From positions 1 through 51,024 of the forward strand of contig NW_026971359.1 in NCBI RefSeq assembly GCF_963678635.1: DNA of 51,024 nt, given 5' to 3'. The position numbers and the translations under genes are program-made. The notes under the pieces were generated by a model. The model searched no databases. It was not told the DNA's origin and saw nothing but the letters and a program-made list of their open reading frames with translations. Position 1 is the first letter of the stretch; each line of letters begins with the position of its first letter. This stretch comes from Symsagittifera roscoffensis (taxonomy: Eukaryota; Xenacoelomorpha; Acoela; Convolutidae). Shown piece by piece: positions 23,931 through 37,413 of the stretch.

Positions 23931-24559
23931 AGAAAACTTTGACAGACAGCGGGGTAGTGGCTTCGACGATCTGGCTATGGGTATTTGACGAGTTGCACTC
24001 CCATGAGGTCGAAGTCTTATAGTACCAGCAGCTGAATTAGTTGTTAAAAACTACTTGTTCAGACAGTACCCGAGTTGTTATAAATATCCTCTAGGAAGAA
24101 CCACCAAAACAAGCCATAATGAACTCAGAAAAAACAACACTTTCAAAAAAAAGTTGAAGGTGGTCCAGAAAAATTTGCAGTAAAACAAAAAAAAAGACAA
24201 AAAACAACAAAAATATAAACAAAGCTCACATTCTAAAGTTACGAGCTCCACTGGAAATAAAATGAATTTAAAACGACGATGAACAATTTGCAAACTACTG
24301 AGCTCATAAATTGATGCAAGCATTTAAAACACCGTTTTTGAAGCGCTTTACCCAATTTATTTGTTAAAACAATATTAGAAACAAAATTTACTGAGAGTAA
24401 AAGCAAGAAATTTGGACCAACCAGAGCTCGTTGGTAACTATTCCCTCAAATTCATGTTCGAAACTTCTTTGCAAACCTCTGGGATAGTTTGGCCTCCGAC
24501 AGGTAAAGTGACTACAAGGAAAAGCTCATGAAATCATTCTAGGACAGATTGAAAAAACC

Positions 24560-25100
24560 ATCTTCCTCGGAGAGGATCATTTGAACACTAAATGATTTGG
24601 TTTTTAAGTATTCGGAGCACAAATGGACATACTGCTTCATTGATAAGCTTCAGGGTTTTGTCGTAAGCTCGAGCAAAAACCGTGTCACTAAGTCAGCCTC
24701 ACAGAAAATGATCAAGAAGGAAATTCCACTTTTTATTTCGTTGAGAGCGAAAAAATGGTTAAAAATAGTTTGTCGACCAATACTCTACATTGGTTATTTT
24801 GTTAGAATAGCAAAAATTGACATTCGTTTTCGAAATCGATAAGAACAATCGTTCAGTCATCGATTTAAAAAAAAAAGTTGAGATACCAACAAGACACCGG
24901 CCAACTAATAATTTCATTGACGCCAATAAGGAGCTAATATGGGGTTATTATTGTTATGAGCCCAATTTAATCACTGGTGACTTAAACCTCGAGGAACTTT
25001 TTAAATATAACTGACTAGCGAGCTTTAAAAATCTTTTAGGCGAGGACATTGATCTGAGAACGAATGAAGAGTTTGGTCTAAAGAAAAACCGTCTCTCTTT
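24560..25100 (+). pseudogene. Probable integrase relic (best readable copy)
   Basis: Two overlapping open frames cover the segment. The first (24597-24842) holds KWTYCFIDKLQGFVV, NRVTKSASQKMIKK and PLFISLRAKKW. The second (24817-25014) holds RPTNNFIDANKELIWGYY. The order of blocks (core strand, a LR(A/T)-like second region, an E-x-(D)-K-x-N-R-S block, then a FIDA...Y-Y block) parallels the core of Maverick integrases. In the second region the expected Asp-Lys-Gly is replaced, so a catalytic residue is lost. Copies lie at 27190, 29800 and 32430. Family assignment is inferred from remembered patterns, not searched. Confidence 0.35.
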
Positions 25101-26107
25101 CATTTTGATTTTTGTAAAGAATAGCAAAACAGTGTTGGTAATAAAACTAGTTTAAGGCACTTCTCAAATGTTTCACCTTCAATAACAAACTTGAAACAAA
25201 ATATTTGATAGTGATAGTAAACGCAAAAACTCAGATCAGCCAGAAATCTTTTTGACAGTGTTTCGCTCAAATTGGTGAATAGTTTTTTTTTGCAAGTGCT
25301 CTCGGACAGTTTGGCCTCGGAAATGGACAAAGACTACAAGTATAAGGTCATGCAATCATTCCCGCTAGTTATGACAAACATTGTTTTATGGAATTTGATC
25401 TTACGCCAATTCAGGAGGCTTTATATGACTTAACTCAATTAAAATTGACCATTTGGACCAACTCAGTAGAACTGATGTTTGATACAAAGATGGTAGCGAG
25501 TGTTCACTAAATTTACGTGGGAGAGATTGCATCAGCATTTCAGGTGTGTTCCGATGACTAAAACCAAAAACAGCTAAAAACAATCACATGGATTGAATTA
25601 AAAAGACAATGAACTTTTTGCAAATTATTGAGCTTTTTACGGGTGCAAGTGTTTAAAACATTGATTTCTAAAGTTTTTGACTATAAAAATACATTTTAGA
25701 ACATTTTTGAGAGAAATATTTATTGATAGTGACGCGAGAAACGCAGACCAGTCAGAACTCTTTTAATACTTTTTGCTCAAAACTCGTGGTCAAGTTTTTC
25801 TTTGCAAATTCTCTCGGACAGGTTGTCCTCGTACATGGACAAGTCTATGAGTACAAGGTCATGACATTAGTTTTGTCACTTATCACGAACGTTTTTATGG
25901 AACTTGGTCTCACATCAACTCAAGAGGCTTCATATGACTGTATTTACCGGAATTGATTAATTGCATTAGTTCAGTAGAACTTAAATTTGATAGAGCTGGT
26001 GGTAAGTATTGAGTTATTCTTCATGGGATAGCATGCGATATTAGCTTACATTTGTTCCGAGAGAAAAAAAGCTGATTACAATCTCAATAAATGAATTGAA
26101 AAAAACA

Positions 26108-28730
26108 ATGAAGAATCTGCAAGTTACTGAGCTTATTAACCGAACCAAGCATTCAAAACATCATTTTTGAAGCCTCTTTTTCCAAAAACCTACCTTTAGA
26201 AAAATTTTTACACGAATTTTTTGACAGTAATTGAAAGGAACTCAGATCAGCCGGAGCTGTTTGGTTGCTATTTGCTCAAACTCATGATCAAGCTTACTTT
26301 TCAAATCATATCGGACAGGTTGCCCTCGGACAAGGACAAGGATATCAATGACCATTGAAGCGAACCACGGAAAAAATTGTAGCGTTTTGATTTCGTTAAA
26401 AAACTTCTTGTCAATACTTTCCAGGGCAATGCGGTTAATCTACAAGCAGAAATCGGTATGCATGTAGTATTTGCTGTAGGAGGAGGAAAATCTGTAGTGA
26501 AGTTTCAAGTTTTTCTGATTAGGAAAAAAGTAGCGTTTTAACATAACCAAGTGGCCCAAGAAAACTTTGACAGACAGCGGGGTAGTGGCTTCGACGATCT
26601 GGCTAAGGGGATTTGACGAGTTGCACTCCCATGAGGTCGAAGTCTTATAGTACCAGCAGCTGAATTAGTTGTTAAAAACTACTTGTTCAGACAGTACCCG
26701 AGTTGTTATAAATATCCTCCAGGAAGAACCCCCAAAACAAGCCATAATGAACACAGTAAAAACAACACTTTCAAAAAAAAAATTGAAGGTGGTCCAGAAA
26801 ATTTAGCAGTACAACAAAAAAAAGACAACAAACAAAAAAAAAGAAAAACAAAGCTCACATTCTAAAGATACGAGCTCCGCTGGAAATTAATTGAATTTAA
26901 AACGACTATGAACAATCTGAAACTACTGAGCTCATAAATTGAAGCAAGCATTTAAAACATCGTTTTTGAAGCGCTTTACCCTAACTTAATTGTTAAAACA
27001 ATAATAGAAACAAAATTTACTGAGAGTAAATGCAAGAAATTCGGATCAACCAGAGCTCGTTGTTAACTATTCCGTCAAATTCATGGTCGAAACTTCTTTG
27101 CAAATCTCTGGGATAGTTTGGCCTCCGACAGGTAAAGAGACTACAAGGAAAAGCTCATGAAATCATTCTAAGACAGGTTGAAAAAACCATCTTCCTCGGA
27201 GAGGAACATTTGACCATTAAATGATTTGATATCTAAGTATTCGGAGCACAAATAGACCTACTGCTTCATTGATAAGCTTCAGGGTTTTGTCGTAAGCTCG
27301 AGCAAAAACAGTGTCACTAAGTCAACCTCACAGAAAATGATCAAAAAGGACATTCCAATTCTTATTTCATTAAGAGCGAAAAAATGGTTAAAAATAATTT
27401 GTCGACCAATACTCTACGTTGGTTATTTTGTTATAATTGCAAAAATTGACATTCGTTGTTTTTGAAAAGGATAAGAACAATCGTTCACTCATCAAGTTTT
27501 TTTTAAAAGAAGTTTGAGATACCAACAAGACACCGGCGAACTAATAATTTCTTCGACGCGAATAAGGAGCCAATATGGGGTTATTATTATTATGAGACCA
27601 ATTTAATCACTGGTGTCTTAAACCTCAAGCAAGTTTTTAAATATAACTGACTAGCGAGCTTTAAAAATCTTTTAGGCGAGGACATTGATCTTAAAGCGAA
27701 TGAAGAGTTTGGTTGACATAAAAACGGCTTCTTTTTCATTTTGATTTTTGTAAAGAATAGCAAAACAGTGTTGGTAATAAAACTAGTTTAGGGCACTTCT
27801 CAAATGTTTCACCTTCAATAACAAACTTGAAACAAAATATTTGATAGTGATAGTAAACGCAAAAACTCAGACCAGCCAGAAATCTTTTTGACAGTGTCAG
27901 TTTGTTTTTGCAAATACTCTTAGACAGTTTGGCCTCGGAAATGGACAAAGACTACAAGTATAAGGTCATGCAATCATTCCCGCTAGTTATGACAAACATT
28001 GTTTTATGGAATTTGATCTTAAGCCAATTCAGGAGGCTTTAAATGACTTAACTCAATTGAAGTTGACCATTTGCACCAACTCAGTAGAACTGAAGTTTGA
28101 TACAAAGCTGGTAGCGAGTGTTCACTAAATTTACGTGGGAGAGCTTGCATCAGCATTTCAGGTGTGTTCCGATGACTAAAACCAAAAACAGCTAAAAACA
28201 ATCACATGGATTGAATTAAAAAGACAATGAACTTTTTGCAACTTAATGAGCTTTTTACGGGTGCAAGTGTTTAAAACATTGATTTCTAAATTTTTTGACA
28301 AACAATTTACATTTTAGAACATTTTTGAGAGAAATATTTATTGATAGTGACGCGAGAAACGCAGACCAGCCAGAACTCTTTAAATACTATTTGCTCAAAA
28401 CTCGTGCTCAATTTTTTCTTTGCAAATTCTCTCGGACAGGTTGTCCTCGTAGTTGGACAAGGACTATGAGTACAAGGTCATGAAATTAGTTTTGTTACTT
28501 ATCACGAACGTTTTTATAGAACTTGGTCTCACATCAACTCAAGAGGCATCATATGACTGTATTTACCGGAATTGACCAATTGCCTGAGTTCAGAAGAACT
28601 TAAATTTGATACAGAGCTGGTGGTAAGTATTGAGCTATTCTTCATGGGATAGCATGCAATATTAGCTTACGTTTGTTCCGAGAGAAAAAAAAGCTATTTA
28701 CAATCTCAGTAAATGAATTGAAAAAAAATA
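26108..28730 (+). repeat. 2.63-kb higher-order unit, copy 2
   Basis: It has the same content and order as copy 1 with small indels. Protease 26108-26560, module E 26575-26900, protease N-terminus from 26907, probable integrase 27190-27690, protease fragment 27840-27960 (shorter than in other units near 27890), capsid end 27975-28215, protease 28224-28480, capsid end 28490-28710. Divergence from the neighbouring units is visible but low. Confidence 0.85.
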
Positions 28731-31359
28731 ATGAAGAATCTGCAAATTACTGAGCTTATTAACCAAACCAAGCATTCAAAAATTCATTATTGAAGCGTTT
28801 TTTTTCCAAAAACTTACCTTTAGAAAAAATTTTACACGAAAATTTTTGACAGTAATTGAAAGGAACTCAGATCAGCCGGATCTGTTTGGTTGCTATTTGC
28901 TCAAACTCATGATCAAGTTTACTTTGCAAATCCTATCAGACAGGTTGCCCTCGGACAAGGACAAGGATATCAATGACCATTGAACCGAACCATGGAAAAA
29001 ATTTTAGCGATTTGATTTCGTTAAAAAACTTCTTGTCAATACTTTCCAGGGCAATGCGGTTAATCTTCAAGCAGAAATCGGTATGCATGTAGTATTTGCT
29101 GTAGGAGGAGGAAAATTTGTAGTGAAGTTTCAAGTTTTTCTGATTAGGAATAAAAGTAGCGGTTTACTATAACCAAGTGGCCCAAGAAAACTTTGACAGA
29201 CAGCGGGGTAGTTGCTTCGACGATCTGGCTTTGGGTATTTGACGAGTTGCACTCCCATGAGGTCGAAGTCTTATAGTACCAGCAGCTGAAATAGTTGTTA
29301 AAAACTACTTGTTCAGACAGTACCCGAGTTGTTATAAATATCCTCCAGGAAGAACCACCAAAACAAGCCATAATGAACACAGAAAAAACAACACTTTCAA
29401 AAAAAAGTTGGTCCAGAAAATTTTGCAGTACAACAAAAAAAAGCCAACAAACAACAAAAAGAAAAACAAAGCTCACATTCTAAAGATACGAGCTCCACTA
29501 GAAATTAATTGAATTTAAAACGACGATGAACAATCTGCAAACTACTGATCTCATAAATTGATGCAAGCATTTAAAACATCATTTCTTAAGCGCTTTACCC
29601 TAACTTATTTGTTAAAACAAGAATAGAAACAAAATCTACTGAGAGTAAATGCAAGAAATTCGGACCAACCAGAGCTCGTTGGTAACTATTCCCTCAAATT
29701 CATGGTCGAAAGTTCTTTGCAAACCTCTGGGATAGTTTGGCCTGCGACAGGTAAAGAGACTACAAGGAAAAGCTCATGAAATCATTCTAGGACAGGTTGA
29801 AAAAACCATCTTCCTCGGAGAGGAACATTTGACCACTAAATGATTTGATTTTTATGTATTTGTGGCACAAATGGACCTACTGCTTCATTGATAAGCTTCA
29901 GAGTTTTGTCGTAAGCTCGAGCAAAAGCCGTTTCACTAAGTCAGCCTCAAAGAAAATGATCAAAAAGGACATTCCACTTCTTATTTCATTAAGAGCGAAA
30001 AAATGGTTAAAAACAGTTTGTCGACCAATACTCTACGTTGGTTATTTTGTTAGAATATCAAAAATTGACATTCGTTTTCGAAAAGGATAAGAACAATCGT
30101 TCACTCATCAATTTTTTTTAAAACAAAAACTTGAGATACCAACAAGACAACGGCCAACTAATAATTTCATCGACGCCAATAAGGAGCCAATATGGGGTTT
30201 TTATTATTATGAGCCCAATTTAATCACAGGTGACTTAAACCTCAAGAAACTTTTTAAATATAACTGACTAGCGAGCTTTAAAAATCTTTTAGGCGAGGAC
30301 ATTGATCTTAAAACGAATGAAGAGTTTGGTTGACAGAAAAACCGCTTCTCTTTAATTTTGATTTTTGTAAAGAATAGCAAAACAGTGTTGGTAATAAAAC
30401 TAGTTTAACGCACTTCTCAAATGTTTCACCTTCAATAACAAACTTGAAACAAAATATTTGATAGTGATAGTAAACGCAAAAATTCAGACCAGCCAGAAAT
30501 CTTTTTGACAGTGTTTCGCTCAAATTGGTGGTCAGTTTTTTTTTGCAAAAGCTCTCAGACAGTTTGGCCTCGGAAATGGACAAAGACTACAAATATAAGG
30601 TCAACCAATCATTCCCGCTAGTTATGACAAACATTGTTTTATGAAATTTGATCTTACGCCAATTCAGGAGGCTTTATATAATTAACTCAATTACAATTGA
30701 CCATTTGCACCAACTCAGTAGAACTGAAGTTTGATACAAAGCTGGTAGCGAGTGTTCACTAAATTTACGTGGGAGAGCTTGCATCAGCATTTCAGGTGTG
30801 TTCCGATGACTAAAACCAAAAACAGCTAAAAACAATCACATGGATTGAATTAAAAAGACAATGAACTTTTTGCAAATTAATGAGCTTTTTACGGGTGCAA
30901 GTGTTTAAAACATTGATTTTTAAAATTTTTGACTAGAAATATACATTTTAGAACATTTTTGAGAGAAATATTTATTGATAGTGACGCGAGAAACGCAGAC
31001 CAGCCAGAACTCTTTAAATAATATTTGCTCAAAACTCGTGGTAAAATTTTCTTTGCAAATTCTCTCTGACAGGTTGTCCTCGTACATGGACAAGGACTAT
31101 GAGTACAAGGTCATGAAATTAGTTTTTTTACTTATCACGAAATTTTTATGGAATTTGTTCTCACATCAACTCAAGAGGCTTCATATGACTGCATTTACCG
31201 GAAATGAGCAATTGAATTTGTTCAGTAGAATTTAAATCTGATAGAGCTGGTGGTAAGTATTGAGTTATTCTTCATGGGATAGCATGCAATATTAGCTTAC
31301 GTTTGTTCCGAGAGAAAAAAAAGCTGATTACAATCTCAACAAATGAATTGAAAAAAATA
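28731..31359 (+). repeat. 2.63-kb higher-order unit, copy 3
   Basis: Sub-blocks are in the same order as in copies 1 and 2: protease 28731-29185, module E 29195-29515, protease N-terminus 29526-29770, probable integrase 29800-30400, protease 30470-30600, capsid end 30615-30850, protease 30860-31110, capsid end 31125-31359. Reverse-strand open frames of about 110 codons over module E are antisense shadows that recur only because the unit recurs. Confidence 0.85.
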
Positions 31360-34185
31360 ATGAAGAATCTGCAAATTACTGAGGTTATTAACCAAACCAA
31401 GCATTCAAAACAAAATTTTTGTAGCCGGTTTTTCCAAAAATCTACCTTTAGAAAAATTTTTACACAAAAATTTTTGACAGTAATTGAAAGGAACTCAGAT
31501 CAGGCAGAGCTGTTTGTTTGCTATATTCTCAAACTCATGATCAAGTTTACTTTGCAAATCCTATCGGACAGGTTGCCCTCGGACAAGGACAAGGATATCA
31601 ATGACCATTGAACCGAACCATGGAAATTATTTTAGCGTTTTGATTTCATTAAAAAACTTCTTGTCAATACTTTCCAGGGAATGCGGCTAACCTAAAAGCA
31701 GAAATCGGTATGCATGTAGTATTTGCTGTAGTTGGAGGAAAATTTGTAGTGAAGTTTCAAGTTTTTCTGATCAGGAAAAAAGTAGCGTTTTACCATAACC
31801 AAGTGGCCCAAGAAAACTTTGACAGACAGCGGGGTAGTGGCTTCGACGATCTGGCCATGGGTATTTGACGAGTTGCACTCCCATGAGGTCGAAGTCTTAT
31901 AGTACCAGCAGCTGAAATAGTTGTTAAAAACTACTTGTTCAGACAGTACCCGAGTTGTTATAAGTATCCTCCAGGAAGAACCACCAAAACAAGCCATAAT
32001 GAAAACAGAAAAAAACAACACTTTCAAAAAAAGTTGAAGGTGGTCCAGAAAACTTCGCAGTACAACAAAAAAAGACAAAAAACAACAAAACAAACAAAGC
32101 TCACATTCTAAAGATACGAGCTCCACTGGAAATTAATTGAATTTAAAACGACGATGATTAATCTGCAAACTACTGAGCTCATAAATTGATGCAAGCATTT
32201 AAAACATCGTTTCTGAAGCGCTTTACCCTAATTTATTTGTTAAAACAATAATAGAAACAAAATTTACTGAGAGTAAATGCAAGAAAGTCGGACCAACCTG
32301 AGCTCGTTGGTAACTATTCCCTCAAATTCATGGTTGAAACTTCTTTGCAAACCTCTGGGATAGTTTGGCCTCCGACAGGTAAAGAGACTACAAGGAAAAG
32401 CTCATTAAATCATTCTAGGACAGGTTGAAAAAACCATCTTCCTCGTAGAGGAACATTTGACCACTAAATGATTTGATTTTTAAGTATTCGGAGCACAAAT
32501 GGACCTACTGCTTCATTGATAAGCTTCAGGGTTTTGTCGTAAGCTCGAGCAAAAACCGTGTCACTAAAGCAGCCTCACAGAAAATGATCAAAAAGGACAT
32601 TCCACTTCTTATTTCATAGTTAAAAAATGGTTAAAAAAATAATATAATATAATCTAATATAGTATAATATAATATATATAAAATAATTTAATATAATTTT
32701 ATTTGAAAATTTTGGATCGACCTGAGTGTTTTAAAACATCACTTAAATCGATTTGAATGGATTTTTAGACTCACTAAAATTAAGTGTTTTTGCTAACACT
32801 TACTTTTTAAGTATACCCTTTAAAAAACTGTTGATGCCAGATGTTATAGAATTGAATAAAATGATGGTTATTTTGTTAGAATAGCAAAAATTGACATTCG
32901 TTTTCGAAAAGGATAAGAAAAATCGTTTACTCATCAAGTTTTTTTTAAATAATTTGAGATACCCACAAGACACCGGCCAACTAACAATTTCCTTGACGCC
33001 AATAAGGAGCCAATATTGGGTTATTATTATTATGAGCCCAAATTAATCACTGGTGACTTAAACCTCAAGGAACTTTTTAAATATAACTGACTAGCGAGCT
33101 TTAAAAATCTTTTAGGCGAGGACATTGATCTTAAAACGAATGAAGAGTTTGGTTGACAGAAAAACCGCTTCTCTTTCATTTTGATTTTTGTAAAAAATAG
33201 CAAAACAGTGTTGGTAATAAAACTAGTTTAAGTCACTTCTCAAATGTTTCACCTTCAATAACAAACTTGAAACAAAATATTTGATAGTGATAGTAAACGC
33301 AAAAACTCAGACCAGCCAGAAATCTTTTTGACAGTGTTTCGCTCAAATTTGTGGTCAGTTTTTTTTTTGCAAATGCTCTCAGACAGTTTCGCCTCGGAAT
33401 TGGACAAAACCTACAAGTATAAGGTCATGCAATCATTGCCGCTAGTTATGACAAACATTGTTTTATGGAATTCGATCTTACGCCAATTCAGGAGGCTTTA
33501 TATGTAATAACTCAATTAAATATGACCATTTGCACCAACTCAGTAGAACTGAAGTTTTATACAAAGCTGGTAGCGAGTATTCACTAAATTTACGTGGGAG
33601 AGCTTGCATCAGCATTTCAGGTGTGTTCAGATGACTAAAACCAAAAACAGCTAAAAACAATCACATGGATTGAATTAAAAATACTATAAACTTTTTGCAA
33701 ATTAATGAGCTTTTTACGGTTGCAAGTGTTTAAAACATTGATTTCTAAATTTTTGACTAGAAATTTACATTTTAAAACTTTTTTGAGAGCAAAAATTATT
33801 GATAGTGACGCGAGAAACGCAGACCAGTCAGAACTCTTAAATACTATTTGCTCAAAACTCGTGTTCAAGTTTTTTTTTGCAAATTCTTTCGGACAGGTTA
33901 TCCTCGTACATGTACAAGGACTATGAGTACACGGTCATGAAATCAGTTTTGTTACGTATCACGAACGTTTTTATGGAACTTGGTCTCACAGCAACTCAGG
34001 AGGCTTCATATGACTGTATTTATCGGAATTAACCAATTGCATTAGTTCAGTAGAACTTAAATTTGATACAGAGCTGATGGTAAGCGTGAGTTATTCTTCA
34101 TGGGATAGCATGCAATAGTAGCTTACGTTTGTTCCGAGAGAAAAAAAAGCTGATTACAATCTCATTAATTGAATTGAAAAAAATA
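31360..34185 (+). repeat. 2.63-kb higher-order unit, copy 4, with insertion
   Basis: The order is the same, but the unit is 2,826 bases long because about 228 bp of unrelated AT-rich sequence at 32637-32864 replaces about 26 bases inside the probable integrase. A 102-codon frame at 31303-31611 spans the end of the previous capsid piece and the protease start. It is a chance opening in the protease relic. Confidence 0.85.
32637..32864. repeat. AT-rich insertion with low-complexity run and small palindrome
   Basis: It interrupts the probable integrase in unit copy 4 only. The left part is a run of TAATA/TATAA steps. The right part contains TAAGTGTT at 32781-32788 and its exact reverse complement AACACTTA at 32795-32802, forming an 8-bp stem with a 6-base loop. 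No target-site duplication was recognised, because about 26 native bases were lost at the insertion. It could be a small non-autonomous element remnant or filler DNA from break repair. Confidence 0.6.
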
Positions 34186-37100
34186 ATGAAAAATCTGCAA
34201 ATTACTGAGCTTATTAACCGAACCAAGCATTCAAAGCATCATTTTTGAAGCCTTTTTTTCGAAAAACCTACCTTTAGAAAAATTTTTACACAAAATTTTT
34301 TGACAGTAATTGAAAGGAACTCAGATCAGCCGGAGCTGTTTGGTTGATGTTTGCTCAAACTCATGATCAAATTTACTTTGCAAATCCTATCGGACAGGTT
34401 GCCCTCGGACAAGGACAAGGATATCAATGACCTTTGAACCGAACCATGGAAAGTTTTTTAGCGTTTTGAAATCGTTAAAGAACTTCTTGTCTATACTTTC
34501 CAGGGCAATGCGGTTAATCTACAAGCAGAAATCGGTATGCATCTAGTATTTGTGTAGGAGGAGGAAAATTTGTAGTGAAGTTTCAAGTTTTTTTGATTAG
34601 GAAAAAGGTAGCGTTTTACCATAACCAAATGGCCCAAGAAAACTTTGATAAACAGCGGGGTAGTGGTTTCGGCGATCTGGATATGGGTATTTGACGAGTT
34701 GCACTCCCATGAGGTCGAAGTCTTATAGTACCAGCAGCTGAAATAGTTGTTAAAAACTACTTGTTCAGACAGTACCCGAGTTGTTATAAATATCCTCCAG
34801 GAAGAACCACCAAAACAAGTCATAATGAACACAGAAAAACAACACTTTCAATAAACAAGTTGAAGGTGGTCCAAAAAGTTTCGCAGTACAACAAAAAAGA
34901 CAAAAAACAACAAAAAGAAAAAAAACTCACATTCTAAAGACACGAGCTCCACTGGAAAAAACGCAACTTTTCTCACCAGAATTTTTTTAGGAAACTTTTC
35001 TGTCTTTGTACAATTGAAGCAACTCTCAACAGCTCATTAGAATTAATTGAAAAATTTCCTTGCTCGGTTTTGACGCTCAAAGAGACAGAAACATGTTTAT
35101 CGTCCTTCAACAATTTCGCTTGGAGGTTGTAGTAAGCTTCGTTCAAACCAAGGTTAATGTCCTATTAATTCAATCGTCGGAAGTAGCTCAACGAGGCACA
35201 TCAATTTTGCTAAAAACTCTTTATTCTTCTTTTTTTCCGTAAACTACAATATCCCTGGGCTGAGAAAAATTTTCAACAACCAAACCCAATTTTGCAAAAA
35301 AAAGCTTCAGTGAGACCGAATTCTTTATACAGTTTTGATGTGGAACATGCATGGCTCATTTAACAGCGATTCCTTCATGGAGTTGATCCGTCAGGTGTTC
35401 ATGGGCGTGCGGAAGATATCGCGGAACGAAGGCGAAATGTAGCTGCACATATAGAAAACTGTTCGTTTGGTAAAAAAACATGTTACTTTTTATCATGTGG
35501 CAATCATCTAATCAGTGGTGTAATTAGTAGACTTTCACTGAGACAATCTAATTGCTCAAACTCATGATCAAGTTTTTTTTGTAAATCCTATCGGACAGCT
35601 TGGCCTCGGACAAGGACAAGGATTACAAGGACCATTGAACCAAATCATGTCAAAATTTTTTGCATTTTGATTTCGTCGAAGAATCATCTCATGATTAAAT
35701 TCCAAGGCATTGCGATTAATCTACAAGCAGAAATCGGTATGCATGTAGTATTTGCTGGAGGAGGAGGAACAATTTTTATGAAGTCTATTTTTTCTGATTA
35801 GAAAAAAGGTAGCGTTTTACCATAACCAAGTTGTCGACGGACAACGGAGTGGTGGCTTCGGCGATCTGGCTATGGGTATGTGACGAGTTGCAACCCCATA
35901 GGGTCAAAGTTTTAGAGCACCAGCAGCTAAAACAGTTGTAAAAAGTCACTTGTTTAGACAGTACCCGATTTGTTATATATAACATCCCGGAAGAATTACC
36001 AAAACAAGCCTTGATGAAAACAGAAAAAACAACAATTTCGAGAATCAAAAGGAAGGTGGACGAGTAAAATTCGCAGTATAAGAAAAAAAGACAAAAAAAA
36101 CAACAAAAAAAGCTCACATTTTAAAGACACGAGCTCCACTGGAAGAAACGCATTTTTTTCCCATGAAGTTTTTTAGGAAACCTTTCTGATTTAGTATAAT
36201 TGAAGCAACTCACAACAGCTCATTAGAATTATTTGAAAATTTTCCTTGCTCATTTTTGAATTTCTAGGAGGCAGAAACATGTTTATCGTTCTTCAACAAT
36301 TTCGTTTGGAGCTTTGCTCAAACCAATGGTAAAGTCCTAATAGTTCAGATGTCGCGGAACGAATGAAGAATTTGGTTGACAGAAAAACCGCTTCTCTTTC
36401 ATTTTGATTTTTATGAAGAATAGCAAAACAAGGTTGGTAATAAAATTGGTTTTACGTACTCCTGAAATAATTTACCTTTAAGAAAAAATCTAAAACAAAA
36501 TTTTTGATAGTGATAGTAAACGCAAAAAACGCAGACCAGCCAGAAAATTTTTCGACAGTTTTCCGCTCCAATTGGTGGTCAGTTTTTTCTTTGCAAATCC
36601 TCTCAGACAGTTCTGCCCCGGACTTTGACAAGGACTACAAATACAAATTCATTCAATCAGTTCCGCTAGTTATCAAAACCATTGTTTTATGGAATTTGAT
36701 CTTACACCATTTTATGAGGCTTATATGACTTAACTCGTTTTAAATTGACCAATTGCACCAATTCAGTGAAACTGAATTTTAATACAGAGCTGGTAGTAAG
36801 TGTCCATTTAATTTCCGTGGTAGAGCGTGCATCAAAATTTTAGGTGTGTTCCGATGGCAAAAACCAAAAACAGCTAAATACAATCACATGGAGATTGAAT
36901 TAAAAAGACAATAAAATTTTTGCAAATTAGGGAGCTTTTTACAGGTGCAAGTGTTTAAAACATTGATTTCTAAATTTTTTGACTAGAAATTTACATTTTA
37001 GAACTTTTTTGAGAGAAATATTTGTTGATAGTGACACGAGAAACGCAGACCAGCCAGAACTCTTTAAACACTATTTGCTCAAAACTCGTGGTCAAGTTTT

Positions 37101-37413
37101 TCTTTGAAAATTCTCTCGGACAGATTATCCTCGTACATGGACAAGGACTATGAGTACAAGGTCAGGAAATTAGTTTTGTTACCTATCACGAACGTTTTTA
37201 TGGAACTTGGTCTCACATCAACTCAGGAGGCTTCATATGACTGTATTTACCGGAATTGACCAATTTCATTAGTTCAGTAGAACTTAAATTTGATACAGAG
37301 CTGGTGGTAAGTATTGAGTTATTCTTCATGAGATAGCATGCAATATTAGCTTACGTTTACTCCGAGAGAAAAAAAAGCTGATTACAATCTCAATAAATGA
37401 ATTGAAAAAAATA
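34186..37413 (+). repeat. Rearranged higher-order unit, copy 5
   Basis: It begins as the other units do (protease 34186-34635, module E 34640-34960) but then keeps a capsid N-terminal piece (35045-35560) instead of jumping to the protease. A second protease tail (35560-35830), module E (35840-36150), a short capsid N-terminus (36240-36360), the end of the probable integrase (36360-36460), protease (36490-36640), capsid end, protease and capsid end follow. The presence of capsid N-termini after module E suggests this unit is closer to the original gene order. Confidence 0.7.
35045..35560 (+). pseudogene. Capsid N-terminal relic
   Basis: The nucleotide sequence aligns with 20740-21260. A frame reads RDRNMFIVLQQFRLEVVVSF (35081-35140), matching GDRNNFIDLQRTRLEIVARI of the right-hand capsid, followed by the ...LLKTLYSS block. 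The piece then degrades through the central region and ends in a protease tail. About 500 bases of a roughly 1.25-kb gene are present. Confidence 0.75.

Larger units (their letters stand above)
23481..26107 (+). repeat. 2.63-kb higher-order unit, copy 1
   Basis: I phase the units on the protease start ATGAAGAATCTGC. The content in order is full-length protease relic (23481-23930), module E (23935-24260), protease N-terminus (24279-24530), probable integrase (24560-25100), protease fragment (25200-25345), capsid C-terminus (25370-25600), protease (25608-25865) and capsid C-terminus (25870-26107). The landmark ATAACCAAGTGGCCCAAG at 23915 recurs at 26543, 29169, 31795 and, with changes, 34621. 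Confidence 0.85.

Noticed and set aside
31692-32126. 144-codon reverse-strand open frame, with similar frames at 29144, 34491 and 35785
   Set aside because: It lies antisense to module E and the protease tail. The hydrophobic N-terminus is the complement of poly-A/Lys-rich sequence. Recurrence follows from the repeat unit, not from selection on a protein.
23481-37413. CRISPR array
   Set aside because: Repeat units are 2.6 kb of degenerate gene pieces without short direct repeats and unique spacers, and the DNA is eukaryotic in character.
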